Origin: Bradyrhizobium sp. CCGUVB4N
Lineage (GTDB): Bacteria > Pseudomonadota > Alphaproteobacteria > Rhizobiales > Xanthobacteraceae
Assembly: GCF_024199945.1 (NCBI RefSeq)
Contig: NZ_JANADP010000001.1
Coordinates: forward strand, 1,736,001 to 1,800,000
Length of the DNA stretch: 64,000 nt
Direction: 5' to 3'
The stretch's first letter is position 1. Every line of letters starts with the position of its first letter. The notes beneath the pieces are model-generated. The model saw nothing but the letters and a program-made list of their open reading frames with translations. It ran no database searches and was not told the DNA's origin. A program made the position numbers and the translations under genes. Shown piece after piece: positions 1 through 9,464 of this stretch.

Positions 1-637
1 CTCGCGGCAGCCGAGACGGAGCCGCCACACGTCTCCAGAGGAACAGCGAGATCATTAGCGGCACATAGAGCAAAGCGTTAAGCGCATATGCTGCTACTGC
101 GCCAGCTGTCGCAACGACGATACCACCAATGGCAGGCCCGAAGCTGCGCGCGATGTTGTAGCTAATGCCATTGAGCGCCACCGCCGCGGGCAACGCCTCG
201 GCAGGCACCTGCTCGGCGACCGCGGACTGCCAAGCCGGGCCCATCAGTGCCATGCCGCTACCGACCGTGAAGCAAAGCAGCAGCAAGAGATTTGGCGTGG
301 TCAGACCAACCCAGTCGAGCACGGTCAGCGCGATCGCGCCGCAAAAGGCGATTGAAAGCGCAATCAGGGTCACGATGCGGCGGTCATACATATCTGCAAT
401 CGCCCCGGCCGGGATCGCGATCAGCATAACCGGCAGCATCAAGGCGGTGAGCACCAGGGCGACCTTGTCGGCCGAAGACGTCATCTCGGTCATTGCCCAG
501 GCGGCACCGACATACTGAATCAAGATACCGAGATTGGATAGGAGGCTCGCCAGCCAGATGCGCCGGAAAGTAGAATAGCGCAGGGGCGCAGTGATACCGT
601 TGACGCGGAGGGGCTGGGATTTGGCCGGATCAGACAT
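1..637 (-). CDS. MFS transporter, N-terminal part (runs off the left edge)
   Basis: About 212 codons are visible, from ATG at 637 to the window edge. The protein has a short cytoplasmic start followed by alternating hydrophobic segments, and between helices 2 and 3 a motif close to G-A-I-A-D-M-Y-D-R-R, the loop 2-3 signature of the major facilitator superfamily. The run P-A-W-Q-S-A-V-A-E-Q-V-P and the later N-G-I-S-Y-N-I-A-R-S-F-G-P match the DUF894/EntS-like branch of proton-driven exporters. It should sit in the inner membrane. The C-terminal half is outside the window, so substrate and integrity cannot be judged. Confidence 0.8.
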   Translation of the reverse strand, partial: MSDPAKSQPLRVNGITAPLRYSTFRRIWLASLLSNLGILIQYVGAAWAMTEMTSSADKVALVLTALMLPVMLIAIPAGAIADMYDRRIVTLIALSIAFCGAIALTVLDWVGLTTPNLLLLLCFTVGSGMALMGPAWQSAVAEQVPAEALPAAVALNGISYNIARSFGPAIGGIVVATAGAVAAYALNALLYVPLMISLFLWRRVAAPSRLPR

Positions 638-1036
638 GCTGGTTTCTACCGCGCTGGCGACGAAGGGATTGTGGGTGAAATAGATGATGGCACCGAAAGG
701 CGTGCCGCCAGTAACGCTGCGACAACCTGCCTGGATTGGGCACGTTGCCCAACGAGGCGCTCGTGCCTTCGCGCATGCATGGTCCGTCCTGTTGAAATAC
801 AGATAGTACTATGAGGCTGGGGCCGGGCGACGTGCTGGATCTACGCAGAGTACTCGCGTGTAGCTCCGACGTATCCTGCTCGTCGACACGAGCCGAATCT
901 GTCGTCACTCGCATAACCGAGAAGCGGGACATTGAGTTCAGAACCGATCGGTGGCTATTTCGGCAGCGGATCCTCCGACGAGCCTTTTGAAAGCCGAAGT
1001 TCTTGTGCTTTCCATGGTCTCGTCAGCGTGGATGGT
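638..1036. other. Gap without a recognisable gene
   Basis: About 400 bases between the MFS start and the decayed aspartase gene. The end nearer 1036 still carries short out-of-frame pieces resembling an aspartase C-terminus. Nothing else is recognisable; the open frames look like chance GC-rich frames. Confidence 0.4.
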
Positions 1037-2394
1037 TCACGCAAGTGGTTGAGCAACTCGGGTGCAAGGTAATTGGAGGACCGTCCATATCTCTTGACCG
1101 CTCTTCGGTGCTGCCGTGGCAAAGTCGGTCGCGCGCTCGCATCCGATCAGCGGGGTCAGGGCCGTTACGAAGCCGTGCTTGCTTCCAGATGTTGACCGGC
1201 ACCGCTCCACGTTGGCCGTTACCCCGGCAATGCACTTTTCTCGTAACGTTCGGGCGGCAATTGTCAGCAAAAAAATCGACTGCAGCACGCTGTAGGCGAT
1301 CACAGGCTCCATGACATTAAGCTGGAGCTGCCCTGCTTCAGCGACCAAGGTAATGGTGAGATCCGCGCCGATGACTTGAAACGCGACTTGGTTCACGACT
1401 GCTGGAATAACAGGGTTCACCTTGCCCGGCATTATCGAAAAACTTGGCCGGAGGGCCGGCAAACTGATTTCGGCAAGGCCACCCCGAGGTCCGCATGAGA
1501 GCAGTCTCAGGTCATTCGAGATTTTGGAGAGCTTCGTCGCCGTGCGCTTCGACATCCAGGAGAATAAGACAAAGGCTCCCGTGTCCCAGCACGCCTCGAT
1601 CAGGTTGCTGGCGGCAACGAATGGAAGCTGAGGAAGTCGAGATAGCTCTTCCACGCCGATACCGGCGTAATCCGGCTTTGTTTTGATTCCAGTCGAGATA
1701 GCTGTGCTGCCAGGAGTCACCTTGTGAAAGAGAGACACGGGTTCTTCTCGCCGGACGATGCCGTCCCGGATGGTTGTCGAAAAGGCAGTAAAGTCCTGGC
1801 CGAGGATTACGGGAATGGCATCCTGCAACTGCGCGCGGCCGAGCTTGACGACACCTGCGAATTCCGAGCCCTTTCGCTGCCGCTCATTGGCAAGCTGGCG
1901 GAGCTCACGATCTAAGGATTGATGCCTCAATAGCATCGCAAGTCGAATCGCAGTTGGATAGACGTCATTCGTTGACCGAGAAAGATTGACGTGGTCGTTT
2001 GGGTGAATGACGTCATAGCGGTCGCGCGGAAATCCCAAGTGCCCGAGCGCCCTGTTTGCGATGACTTCGTTGATGTTCATGTTGGTCGACGTTCCGGCGC
2101 CATCTTGAAAAACATCGATGGGAACTCGGCGTCTAAATCACCGGCAATGATGTCGTCGCGCGCGGCCGCAATTGCGGTGGTTTTGCTGGACGGAATGTCG
2201 CCAAGTCGCGCATTTGCCCGCATGGCCGCCTTCTTTACGACAGCCAATGCATGAATATCTTGCGGAAGATGGCTAATTTGAATCCCAGAGATCGAAGAAT
2301 TCCTGATTGCCCCTACAGCCTGGGAGCCATAGTAAGCCTCGTTCGGGGCTTCCACTTCTCCTAAGCTATCGACCTTGCGGCGTGTCTTGCCCAT
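1037..2394 (-). pseudogene. aspA: Aspartate ammonia-lyase (aspartase), frameshifted and decayed
   Basis: The first 318 bases (2394-2077) give an aspartase N-terminus (E-A-P-N-E-A-Y-Y-G-S, then I-S-G-I-Q-I-S-H). The rest continues in another frame with N-E-V-I-A-N-R-A-L, S-T-N-D-V-Y-P-T-A and the family signature S-I-M-P-G-K-V-N-P. Reading the other frame just before 2110 gives D-V-F-Q-D-G-A-G-T-S-T-N, so about one base is missing near 2118. The last ~15 codons also leave the family frame: the expected L-L-S-x-E-L-type ending is readable one frame away. Several otherwise conserved positions around the signature and the C-terminal third have changed, which points to real decay rather than one sequencing error. 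Aspartase converts aspartate to fumarate and ammonia; this copy is probably inactive. Confidence 0.75.
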
Positions 2395-2618
2395 TCTTGC
2401 TCTCTGCTGCGCGGTAGGTTGCGTTTGTGCAATTCACCAGAAGCACGCGCAAGCCTCCCTGCGTAGTGGAATTGCGCAGGTCCTCTTCCGTTGCACGCTT
2501 CGATATACTGAGGTGTGGAGAGTAGAGGAGGGTAGCGCGGGTTTCTCGCGTTCTAATCGAATAGGCGATGAAAAAGAGCGCAAGAGCGCTTATCGGCGTC
2601 GCGAGGCCTCAGTAAGCC

Positions 2619-3092
2619 TCATTCATCCGGAAGCTCTACAGGGATTGCAAAGCCCGCCTTTACGCGGTCCATAACGACCATTGTCTTGAACCCCTTGATG
2701 TCCGGGTTCTCATAGAAGAATCGCCGCGTGAACATCTCATAATCTTCCATCGTTCGCGCGGTAATGTAGAGGACGAAATCGGCGTCGCCAGTGACGTAGA
2801 ATCCGTTGACGACCTCAGCTGACGATTTGATGGCCTTCTTGAACCTATCGATAATGTCAGCACGCTCCCGCTCTAGGCTCACCAGCACAAGCATTTGAAT
2901 CGGTCTTCCCACCGCTTTCGCCGAAACTATCGAGACATCAGCCTCGATGATGCCATCTGAACGGAGCCTCTTCAGTCGTCGTTGACATGCCGTAGCAGAA
3001 AGCCCCGTCAGTTCACCGATTACCTCGGACGTTAAACGATTGTTTTTTTGCACGATCTCGAGGATGCGGGCGTCTATTCGGTCGTATTGCAT
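2619..3092 (-). CDS. Lrp/AsnC family transcriptional regulator
   Basis: 157 residues. The N-terminal helix-turn-helix begins M-Q-Y-D-R-I-D-A-R-I-L and includes L-S-A-T-A-C-Q-R-R-L-K-R-L, the recognition-helix region of Lrp/AsnC proteins. The remainder is the RAM ligand-binding domain, with G-F-Y-V-T-G-D-A-D-F-V-L near residue 100. I chose ATG at 3092 because a GGAG lies about 7 bases upstream and it gives the normal family length; a longer frame to 3191 adds 33 atypical residues. It diverges from the aldehyde dehydrogenase/aminotransferase pair, and such regulators usually respond to an amino acid and control the adjacent operon. The inducer is unknown. Confidence 0.88.
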   Translation of the reverse strand: MQYDRIDARILEIVQKNNRLTSEVIGELTGLSATACQRRLKRLRSDGIIEADVSIVSAKAVGRPIQMLVLVSLERERADIIDRFKKAIKSSAEVVNGFYVTGDADFVLYITARTMEDYEMFTRRFFYENPDIKGFKTMVVMDRVKAGFAIPVELPDE

Positions 3093-3241
3093 GCTGGCTC
3101 CAGCTTGGGGTGAATTTCGCCGTGAAATGCCTGTACGATGCAGGAAATCATCCGAGCGTGGGAAAATGCGACGGAAATAGATTAGCAACATCAGTATTCT
3201 GAAGCAAAGACGATTTCAACAATGCCCGTGCGGGACCTCAA
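3093..3241. promoter_or_regulatory. Divergent promoter region, Lrp-type regulator / aldehyde dehydrogenase
   Basis: About 150 bases between two divergent starts. By analogy with other Lrp/AsnC loci it should hold both promoters and the regulator's binding sites. I could not define a specific operator by eye. Confidence 0.45.
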
Positions 3242-4756
3242 ATGGCGTTTCAAGATATTCGACATAAAAGTCCTCGTCTGGTCGGTCTCGCCATAAGACA
3301 CCTCCGAAATCTGGCCCGCCGCGATTTCGTGGCGGGGGCTGCGCTGATCGAGGGCCGCTGGGTTGAAACCGAGCAGTACGACGTTGTGGTCGACCCGGCT
3401 ACTGGCGAAGAGATCGCGAGCGTTTCTCGCTGCGGCGTCGCGGAAATGAATCTGGCGATCGCGGCAGCCGAGCGTTCCTTCGCTGCTTGGCGCGAATTGT
3501 TGCCCGAGAGGCGAGGTGCGATCCTTAGGTCTTGGGCGTCGTTGATGCGCCGCGAATCGGAGGAGCTTGCCATTCTCGTGACGAGCGAGCAGGGCAAGCC
3601 GATCGCCGAGGCTCGTCACGAAATTGCGTACGGCGCTGGATTTCTCGAGTGGTTCGCTGCGGAGGGGGAGCGCGCATACGGAGAGACGATTCCAAGCCAC
3701 AAGCCTGGAAGCCTGCTCCAGGTGCGAATGCAGCCGATTGGCGTAGCGGCGGCGATCACTCCATGGAATTTCCCTGTTGCCATGATTACACGGAAGGCGG
3801 GGGCGGCTCTTGCAGCCGGTTGTCCAATCATCGTGAAGCCTGCTCCCGAGACCCCGCTGTCTGCTCTCGCGGTGGCAAGGTTGGCGGCAGAAGCGGGCGT
3901 GCCTCCTGGCGTGCTGCAGGTGCTTGTTGGCAATCCCGTCGAGCTTTCTGCACCGCTGCTGCGCGATACAAGAATACGGGCTCTCTCGTTCACGGGTTCG
4001 ACCCATGTGGGTCGACTGCTTCTGGAGGGGGCGGCCGAGACGGTCAAGAAGGTGTCGCTCGAACTCGGTGGGCATGCCCCCTTCGTTATCTTTGACGATG
4101 TCGATCTAGGTAAGGCCGTCAAGGGAGCGATGGCCGCAAAGTTTGCAACGTCGGGCCAGGATTGCCTGGCCGCCAACCGCCTCTACGTGCAAAGGAGCAT
4201 CTATGGCGCCTTCGTGGAGGCGTTTGCTGCGGCAATGGCACAGCTCAAAGTCGGCCACGGCCTGGATCCTGAAACAACGATAGGTCCAATGACGAAGTCG
4301 TCCGTGGCCGACAAGTGCAGGATGCAGATTGACGATGCGCTGAGCAAGGGGGCGCGAAGTATTTCCGCGAATCAAGACCCAAGTCTTGGTCCGAATTTCG
4401 TCGTTCCAACGCTGCTTAGCGATGTCACCGAAGAGATGCTGATTGCACGTGAGGAAACATTTGGGCCGGTAGCTGCTGTGCTGCCGTTCGACTCTGAAGA
4501 AGAGGTCATCGCTCGAGCTAATGCGAACGAAATGGGGCTCGCCGGGTACGTCTACACGGACAGCCTGCGTCGAGCGCTCCGGCTTTCCGAGCAGATCGAG
4601 TGCGGGATGCTTGGCATCAATACGCCTTCATTCACAGGCCCTCCAATTCCGTTCGGCGGATGGAAGCAATCCGGGCTGGGTCGCGAGGGGTCACGACACG
4701 GCTTAGCGGAATACATGGAACTGAAATACGTCTGCTTCGGCGATTTGGCGGCTTAG
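3242..4756 (+). CDS. NAD(P)-dependent aldehyde dehydrogenase, succinate-semialdehyde dehydrogenase type
   Basis: 504 residues, the usual length of GabD-type semialdehyde dehydrogenases. Visible motifs are the P-W-N-F-P cofactor segment (about 174-178), F-T-G-S-T at about 250, the general base Glu274 in L-E-L-G-G-H-A-P, and the nucleophile Cys308 in G-Q-D-C-L-A. It should oxidise a short semialdehyde to the acid in the cytoplasm. The downstream class III aminotransferase begins 10 bases after the stop, so the two probably act in sequence: transamination of a terminal amine, then oxidation of the semialdehyde. The first ~28 residues are unusual and no clear ribosome site precedes 3242, so the true start may lie slightly downstream. 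An ectoine-pathway DoeC-like role is an alternative to GABA catabolism. Confidence 0.85.
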   Translation: MAFQDIRHKSPRLVGLAIRHLRNLARRDFVAGAALIEGRWVETEQYDVVVDPATGEEIASVSRCGVAEMNLAIAAAERSFAAWRELLPERRGAILRSWASLMRRESEELAILVTSEQGKPIAEARHEIAYGAGFLEWFAAEGERAYGETIPSHKPGSLLQVRMQPIGVAAAITPWNFPVAMITRKAGAALAAGCPIIVKPAPETPLSALAVARLAAEAGVPPGVLQVLVGNPVELSAPLLRDTRIRALSFTGSTHVGRLLLEGAAETVKKVSLELGGHAPFVIFDDVDLGKAVKGAMAAKFATSGQDCLAANRLYVQRSIYGAFVEAFAAAMAQLKVGHGLDPETTIGPMTKSSVADKCRMQIDDALSKGARSISANQDPSLGPNFVVPTLLSDVTEEMLIAREETFGPVAAVLPFDSEEEVIARANANEMGLAGYVYTDSLRRALRLSEQIECGMLGINTPSFTGPPIPFGGWKQSGLGREGSRHGLAEYMELKYVCFGDLAA

Positions 4757-4766
4757 GAGAATAGGT

Positions 4767-6167
4767 ATGACTGATATCAAGACCATCGCTGAACGAGATC
4801 GCTCAAGTGTTCTGCATCCTTTTACCCAGCTCAAGGAGTTTGCGAGTGGAAAGATCGGTGACCCTACAATAGTGACTGGTGGGAAGGGCATCCGAATCGA
4901 AGACGCGCAGGGTCATAGTTACATCGACGGTTTTGCTGGCCTGTACTGCGTAAACATTGGATACGGCCGGACTGAAGTGGCTGAGGCCATCGCGCGGCAG
5001 GCGTACCAGCTCGCATACTACCACACTTATGCGGCCCATACGACGGAAGAGCTGGCGACCCTGTCCGATCGCCTGGTACGCATGGCTCCGGGTAAGCCAA
5101 GCAAGGTATTCTTTGGACTGTCCGGATCAGATGCCAACGAAACCCAGGCCAAGCTCGTTTGGTATTATAACAATCTGCGCGGCCAGCCGAAGAAGAAGAA
5201 GATCATTTCACGGGAGCGCGGCTACCACGGCTGCTCGGTAATTTCCGGTTCGATGACCGGTATGTCTTTCTACCATGATCACATGGACCTTCCCTTTCCC
5301 GGTATTTTGCACACTGGCGTACCTCACCACTACTGGGGCGCTGAGCCCGGCGAGACGGAAGAGTCTTTTTCTCGCCGGCGTGCAGCGGAGCTTGAAGCGC
5401 TGATCGTGCGGGAAGGGCCGGAAACGATCGGTGCCTTCATAGCCGAGCCGGTCCTGGGTACGGGGGGCATTACACCGCCGCCCGCTGGCTACTGGCGTGA
5501 AATTCAGGCCGTGCTCAGGCGCTATGATGTTCTCCTGATCGCGGACGAGGTGATTTGTGGGTTCGGTCGGACCGGCGCCGACTTCGGCAGCACGCTATAC
5601 GGTATCGAGCCCGACTTGGTGACAGTCGCGAAAGGCCTGACGTCCGGCTACGTACCGCTCTCGGCAGCGATCGTTGGCGAGAGGGTTTACGAGGTTATGG
5701 AGGAAGCGGCGGATCGCGTCGGTGCGTTTTCTCACGGTTATACCTATTCCGGCCATCCCATTGCGGCGGCGGCCGCCAACGCAGTGCTTGATATTGTCGA
5801 GAAGGAACAACTAGCTGACCGCGCGAGGATCGTTGGCGCTCATTTTCTCAAGCGACTGAACGAACGATTTGCCCAGCTGGAAATCGTCGGAGAAGTGCGA
5901 GGTGTGGGCTTGCTTGGGGCCGTCGAATTCGTTGCGGACCGCCAGGCGAAGCGGCGATTTGATCCGCAGCTCAAGGTTGGCGCCCGCATCTCGAAGGCTG
6001 CTCGTGATCGGGGTCTTATTGCGCGAGCAATGCCGCACGGAGACATTCTCGGTTTTGCTCCGCCTCTCGTTGCGTCGGAAGCTGAAATTGATGAGATCGT
6101 GGACCTGGCGTATCGAGCGACGAGGCAAGTAATGGACGAGCTGGCGAATGAACCCACGTCCTCCTGA
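4767..6167 (+). CDS. Class III pyridoxal-phosphate aminotransferase (omega-transaminase type)
   Basis: 466 residues, full family length. Seen: G-S-D-A-N-E (120-125) for phosphate and substrate contacts, the R-G-Y-H-G-C segment near 152, A-D-E-V near Asp260 that holds the PLP ring nitrogen, and the Schiff-base Lys289 in V-A-K-G-L-T-S-G-Y. A ribosome site (AGGAGAAT) lies just upstream of ATG 4767. The family moves the terminal amino group of diamines, beta-alanine, GABA or diaminobutyrate to pyruvate or 2-oxoglutarate. Its product would be the substrate of the aldehyde dehydrogenase directly upstream. Substrate cannot be fixed from sequence; putrescine/beta-alanine-pyruvate or DoeD-like diaminobutyrate activity are both reasonable. 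Confidence 0.87.
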   Translation: MTDIKTIAERDRSSVLHPFTQLKEFASGKIGDPTIVTGGKGIRIEDAQGHSYIDGFAGLYCVNIGYGRTEVAEAIARQAYQLAYYHTYAAHTTEELATLSDRLVRMAPGKPSKVFFGLSGSDANETQAKLVWYYNNLRGQPKKKKIISRERGYHGCSVISGSMTGMSFYHDHMDLPFPGILHTGVPHHYWGAEPGETEESFSRRRAAELEALIVREGPETIGAFIAEPVLGTGGITPPPAGYWREIQAVLRRYDVLLIADEVICGFGRTGADFGSTLYGIEPDLVTVAKGLTSGYVPLSAAIVGERVYEVMEEAADRVGAFSHGYTYSGHPIAAAAANAVLDIVEKEQLADRARIVGAHFLKRLNERFAQLEIVGEVRGVGLLGAVEFVADRQAKRRFDPQLKVGARISKAARDRGLIARAMPHGDILGFAPPLVASEAEIDEIVDLAYRATRQVMDELANEPTSS

Positions 6168-6440
6168 CGGTTGATGCGCCTCTGCGGCTGGTTTGCTGCC
6201 TATGGCAAGCCTTTCGCCATGGCAGTTGGTCGAGGCAGAGAAGAGACTTCGTGACCAGGTCCCTTGTAGGGGTACATCTCGAACCACTGGATAGCCATTC
6301 CACGTTATCTGGACTATTCGGCGCGAAGCGAGAACCGTCCAAATCGAATGCAACACGATGAGTACAGCGTCGAGGCGGGTGAATATGGAGATTGAGAGTG
6401 AATTCCGCGCCAAAGGTGTGCCCCGGAAGGGGAGCTGGCG

Positions 6441-7496
6441 GTGACGAGAAACCGATACTGGACATTGGCGGACGGGGCCGTGCCGAGTTGGCCGCAAGAG
6501 GACACGTTCCTGCTGAAGGAGGACGAAGTCCCCACGCCCGGTGCGGGGCAGGCGCTGACGCGGACCATCTATGTGTCCCTCGATCCCTACCAATGGTACT
6601 ACAAGCGCGAGCGTACCGAGCCGGCCGGGGCGCCTTGCCATGCTCGTACCGTCTCTCAAGTGATCGAGAGCCGGATGGACGGCTTCGCGGCCGGCGACTT
6701 CGTGTTCAACACCAACGGCTGGACCGAGTACGCACTAATGGGCGAGGGAGCCTGGCGGCCGTCCTACATGGTCCCGCGCAAGCTTGATCCGTCGCTGGGG
6801 CGCATCTCGCAGGCCGTGGGCGTGCTCGGCATGTTGGGACTAACCGCCTATGCTGGCATGGACCTGATGGCCGCGCCCAAGGCGGGCGAGACGGTGTTGG
6901 TCTCGGCGGCGTCCGGCGGGGTCGGCCAGATTGCCGGGCAGCTCGCCAAGCAGCGCAATTTGCGAGTGGTTGGGATCGCCGGGCGCGACGCAAAATGCCA
7001 GTTCGTGACCGAGGAGCTTGGTTTCGACGCGTGCGTCTCCCACCTTTCGCCCACCCTGCCGGCCGATCTCGCAGCCGCCTGCCCGGCCGGCGTCGACGTC
7101 TATTTCGAGAACGTGGGCGGCAAGGTATTCGAGGCGGTGCTGCCGCTGTTCAACCAGGGCGCCCGGATGACCATCTGCGGCCTCATCGCCCATTATGGCG
7201 ATGAAGACGGGGGCGTCGACCGCCGCGCGGCGCTGATGAAGCTGGGAGAGCCGATCTTCAAGGCGCGGAATATAGCCGTGAAGGACCTCTGGGTGGGCGA
7301 CTTCGCCGCGGATTTCTTCGACGAGATGCTGGCCCATGTCGCACCCCTGGTGGCCACGGGGAAGATCAAGTACCGCGAGGACATCCGTCAGGGCCTGGAG
7401 ACCATCCCAGCCGCTTTCGCCGAGATGCTGCGTGGCGACAATTTCGGCAAGTTGCTGGTACAGGTCAGCCCAGATCCGACGCTGGGACAGGGGTAA
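6441..7496 (+). CDS. NADP-dependent MDR oxidoreductase (CurA / leukotriene B4 12-dehydrogenase type)
   Basis: 351 residues, starting at GTG with a strong GGAAGGGGAG site about 8 bases upstream. Zinc-free medium-chain reductase: a GroES-like N-terminal domain with V-S-L-D-P-Y (about 45-50), then a Rossmann domain with S-A-A-S-G-G-V-G-Q near 155-163 and D-V-Y-F-E-N-V-G-G, a hallmark of the prostaglandin/alkenal reductase branch. The family reduces the C=C bond of alpha,beta-unsaturated ketones or aldehydes with NADPH. No zinc-ligand cysteines are visible. It is flanked by spacers of about 270 and 175 bases, so it is probably a single-gene unit. Confidence 0.88.
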   Translation: MTRNRYWTLADGAVPSWPQEDTFLLKEDEVPTPGAGQALTRTIYVSLDPYQWYYKRERTEPAGAPCHARTVSQVIESRMDGFAAGDFVFNTNGWTEYALMGEGAWRPSYMVPRKLDPSLGRISQAVGVLGMLGLTAYAGMDLMAAPKAGETVLVSAASGGVGQIAGQLAKQRNLRVVGIAGRDAKCQFVTEELGFDACVSHLSPTLPADLAAACPAGVDVYFENVGGKVFEAVLPLFNQGARMTICGLIAHYGDEDGGVDRRAALMKLGEPIFKARNIAVKDLWVGDFAADFFDEMLAHVAPLVATGKIKYREDIRQGLETIPAAFAEMLRGDNFGKLLVQVSPDPTLGQG

Positions 7497-7672
7497 GAAG
7501 AGACTTTGCAAGAACGGCGCAGGCTGTGGGCATTGCTCTAAACCAGGGAGGACGCAGGGCGCCGATATGGCCCTCCGCCGCTGACCAGAATGCCCATTCA
7601 GCGCAATCAGCAAGTAACGGACTGCGAAAACGTCAGGCTCAGGCAAAACAGTCGCAATACGGGGAATAAGCA

Positions 7673-8635
7673 ATGGCCGGTGAAAAACCAGCATTTACGA
7701 TTGTCCTCAACCATCCAGCCGCCGAAAGCTTTGCGCAACTTATTGGGGAGCGTTTCCCGCAAGTTCGAGCGATTGTGGCGCCGGATCCGGACCGCCTCGA
7801 GCGGTCCATAGAGGAAGCGGACGCGCTACTCGCGTTTCGCTTTCCAGTTGAGGTATTCGATCGGGCGAAGAAACTGCGATGGTTCCAGTGCACTGGTGCC
7901 GGTGTCGATTCCTTGTTTTCAATCCGCGACAGGGTGGGGCATATCACCGTCACCAACGCGCGCGGCATTCATGGCGACGTCATCGCGGATTTTGTGATGG
8001 CCGGCGTGACGATGCTGCATTGGGATTTCCGCAGGTTTCTGCGCGAGCAGACAGAGCGGAAATGGAATCCACGCTATGTAGCTCCATTGGCCGACAGGAC
8101 GCTCGGCGTCGTCGGCCTGGGCTCCATCGGTGCGACCATCGCCTTGCGCGCAAAGAGTGCGGGGATGACTGTTATCGGTTCCAAGCGGGACGTTTCCGTC
8201 TCCGTCGAAGGTGTCGACCGGCTGTTCGCCTCCGATGCGCTCCACGATCTGCTACCGCTGTGCGATTTTGTAGTGCTGGCCGTGCCGGCGACGCCTGATA
8301 CGGTGGGTCTCATCGGTGCAGCTGAGATCGCGTGCATGCGACCGCACGCGTTTCTTGTCAATATCGCGCGGGGTAACGTGGTCGTCGAGGCCGAACTGAT
8401 CAAGGCCCTTCAAACCCGTGCCATCGCCGGTGCGATGCTGGACGTGTTTGAGCGAGAACCGCTGCCTCAGGACAGTCCTCTCTGGGACATGCCAAACGTG
8501 ATTGCCACACCGCATGTGGCGGGAAGTCCCTCAAACTATACGGAGCGCGTATTCTCAATCTTCGCAGAGAACATCGAGCGGTTCCTGAAGGGGCAGGCGC
8601 TGAAGAACGTAGTAGATCTGCGACGGGGCTACTGA
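7673..8635 (+). CDS. D-2-hydroxyacid dehydrogenase (NAD-binding)
   Basis: 320 residues. The nucleotide-binding glycines are in G-L-G-S-I-G (148-153). The catalytic trio of the family is present: Arg233 in N-I-A-R-G-N, Glu262 in F-E-R-E-P-L-P and His281 in T-P-H-V-A-G. Such enzymes interconvert D-2-hydroxyacids and 2-oxoacids with NAD(P)H; the short N-terminus resembles glyoxylate/hydroxypyruvate reductase-like members. It is followed after about 270 bases by ahpC. The specific substrate is unknown. Confidence 0.88.
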   Translation: MAGEKPAFTIVLNHPAAESFAQLIGERFPQVRAIVAPDPDRLERSIEEADALLAFRFPVEVFDRAKKLRWFQCTGAGVDSLFSIRDRVGHITVTNARGIHGDVIADFVMAGVTMLHWDFRRFLREQTERKWNPRYVAPLADRTLGVVGLGSIGATIALRAKSAGMTVIGSKRDVSVSVEGVDRLFASDALHDLLPLCDFVVLAVPATPDTVGLIGAAEIACMRPHAFLVNIARGNVVVEAELIKALQTRAIAGAMLDVFEREPLPQDSPLWDMPNVIATPHVAGSPSNYTERVFSIFAENIERFLKGQALKNVVDLRRGY

Positions 8636-8901
8636 CGCGGCGTGGCGAGACGGAAATGAGCTGGCCAGCCTGTCGCAATAGCTTCTCGATATCCTTACAG
8701 ATCTCGATGGCTTGAGGGGCTGGACGGCCTTCAAGAAGGAGCAATGTCGGAATTCCGCAATGGAACGGAAAATTGACGAAATGCTTCGCGATTTTGCGTC
8801 ACTCTCATCGAAGCGTAACATGTCTCATGGCCGGCAACCAATTTTCGCGACGCCGGAATCTAGGTGAACTAACAATCAGGGTCTTTGGAGAAGGTACAAC
8901 C

Positions 8902-9457
8902 GTGCTCGGAATTGGAAGCAAGCTGCCATCGTTCGAAGTCGTCGGCGTGAAGCCCGGATTTTCAGGTCCAGGAAGAAAAAGGACAGAGAGCGTTCGAAAC
9001 GCTGACGGAGACGAGCTTCCCGGGCAAGTGGAAGATTATCTTCTTCTATCCGAAGGACTTCACCTTCGTTTGTCCGACCGAAATCGCCGAATTCGCGCGC
9101 TTGTCGAAAGACTTTGAAGACCGTGACGCCGTGGTGCTCGGCGGGTCGACCGACAATGAGTTCTGCAAGCTGGCATGGAGGCGCGACCACAAGGATCTGC
9201 ACAAGCTGCCGATCTGGCAGTTTGCCGACACCAAGGGTAGCCTTGTAGACGGTCTTGGTGTGCGTTCGCCGGACGGCGTTGCTTATCGCTACACCTATAT
9301 CGTTGATCCCGAGAACACGATCCAGCACGTCTACGCAACCAACCTCAATGTCGGTCGCACGCCGAAGGACACGCTGCGAGTGCTCGATGCGCTGCAGACC
9401 GACGAGCTCTGCGCGTGCAACCGCGAGGTCGGCGGCGCCACGTTGAAGGTGGCGTGA
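8902..9457 (+). pseudogene. ahpC: Peroxiredoxin AhpC with a one-base frameshift
   Basis: The gene starts at GTG 8902 behind GGAGAAGG and encodes a typical 2-Cys peroxiredoxin: an N-terminus L-G-I-G-S-K-L-P-S-F, then in the next frame F-F-Y-P-K-D-F-T-F-V-C-P-T-E with the peroxidatic cysteine, and near the end E-L-C-A-C-N with the resolving cysteine. The coding length is 556 bases, one more than a multiple of three; the extra base is a T in the run 8959-8962, where three Ts would restore the frame. AhpC reduces hydrogen and organic peroxides and is recycled by AhpD, encoded 7 bases downstream. All catalytic residues are intact, so this is either a very recent mutation, a slippage site or a sequencing error. 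Confidence 0.85.
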
Positions 9458-9464
9458 CGCGCCG

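Noticed and set aside
3191..4075. 294-codon minus-strand frame overlapping the aldehyde dehydrogenase
   Set aside because: Antisense shadow; the plus strand carries all aldehyde dehydrogenase motifs.
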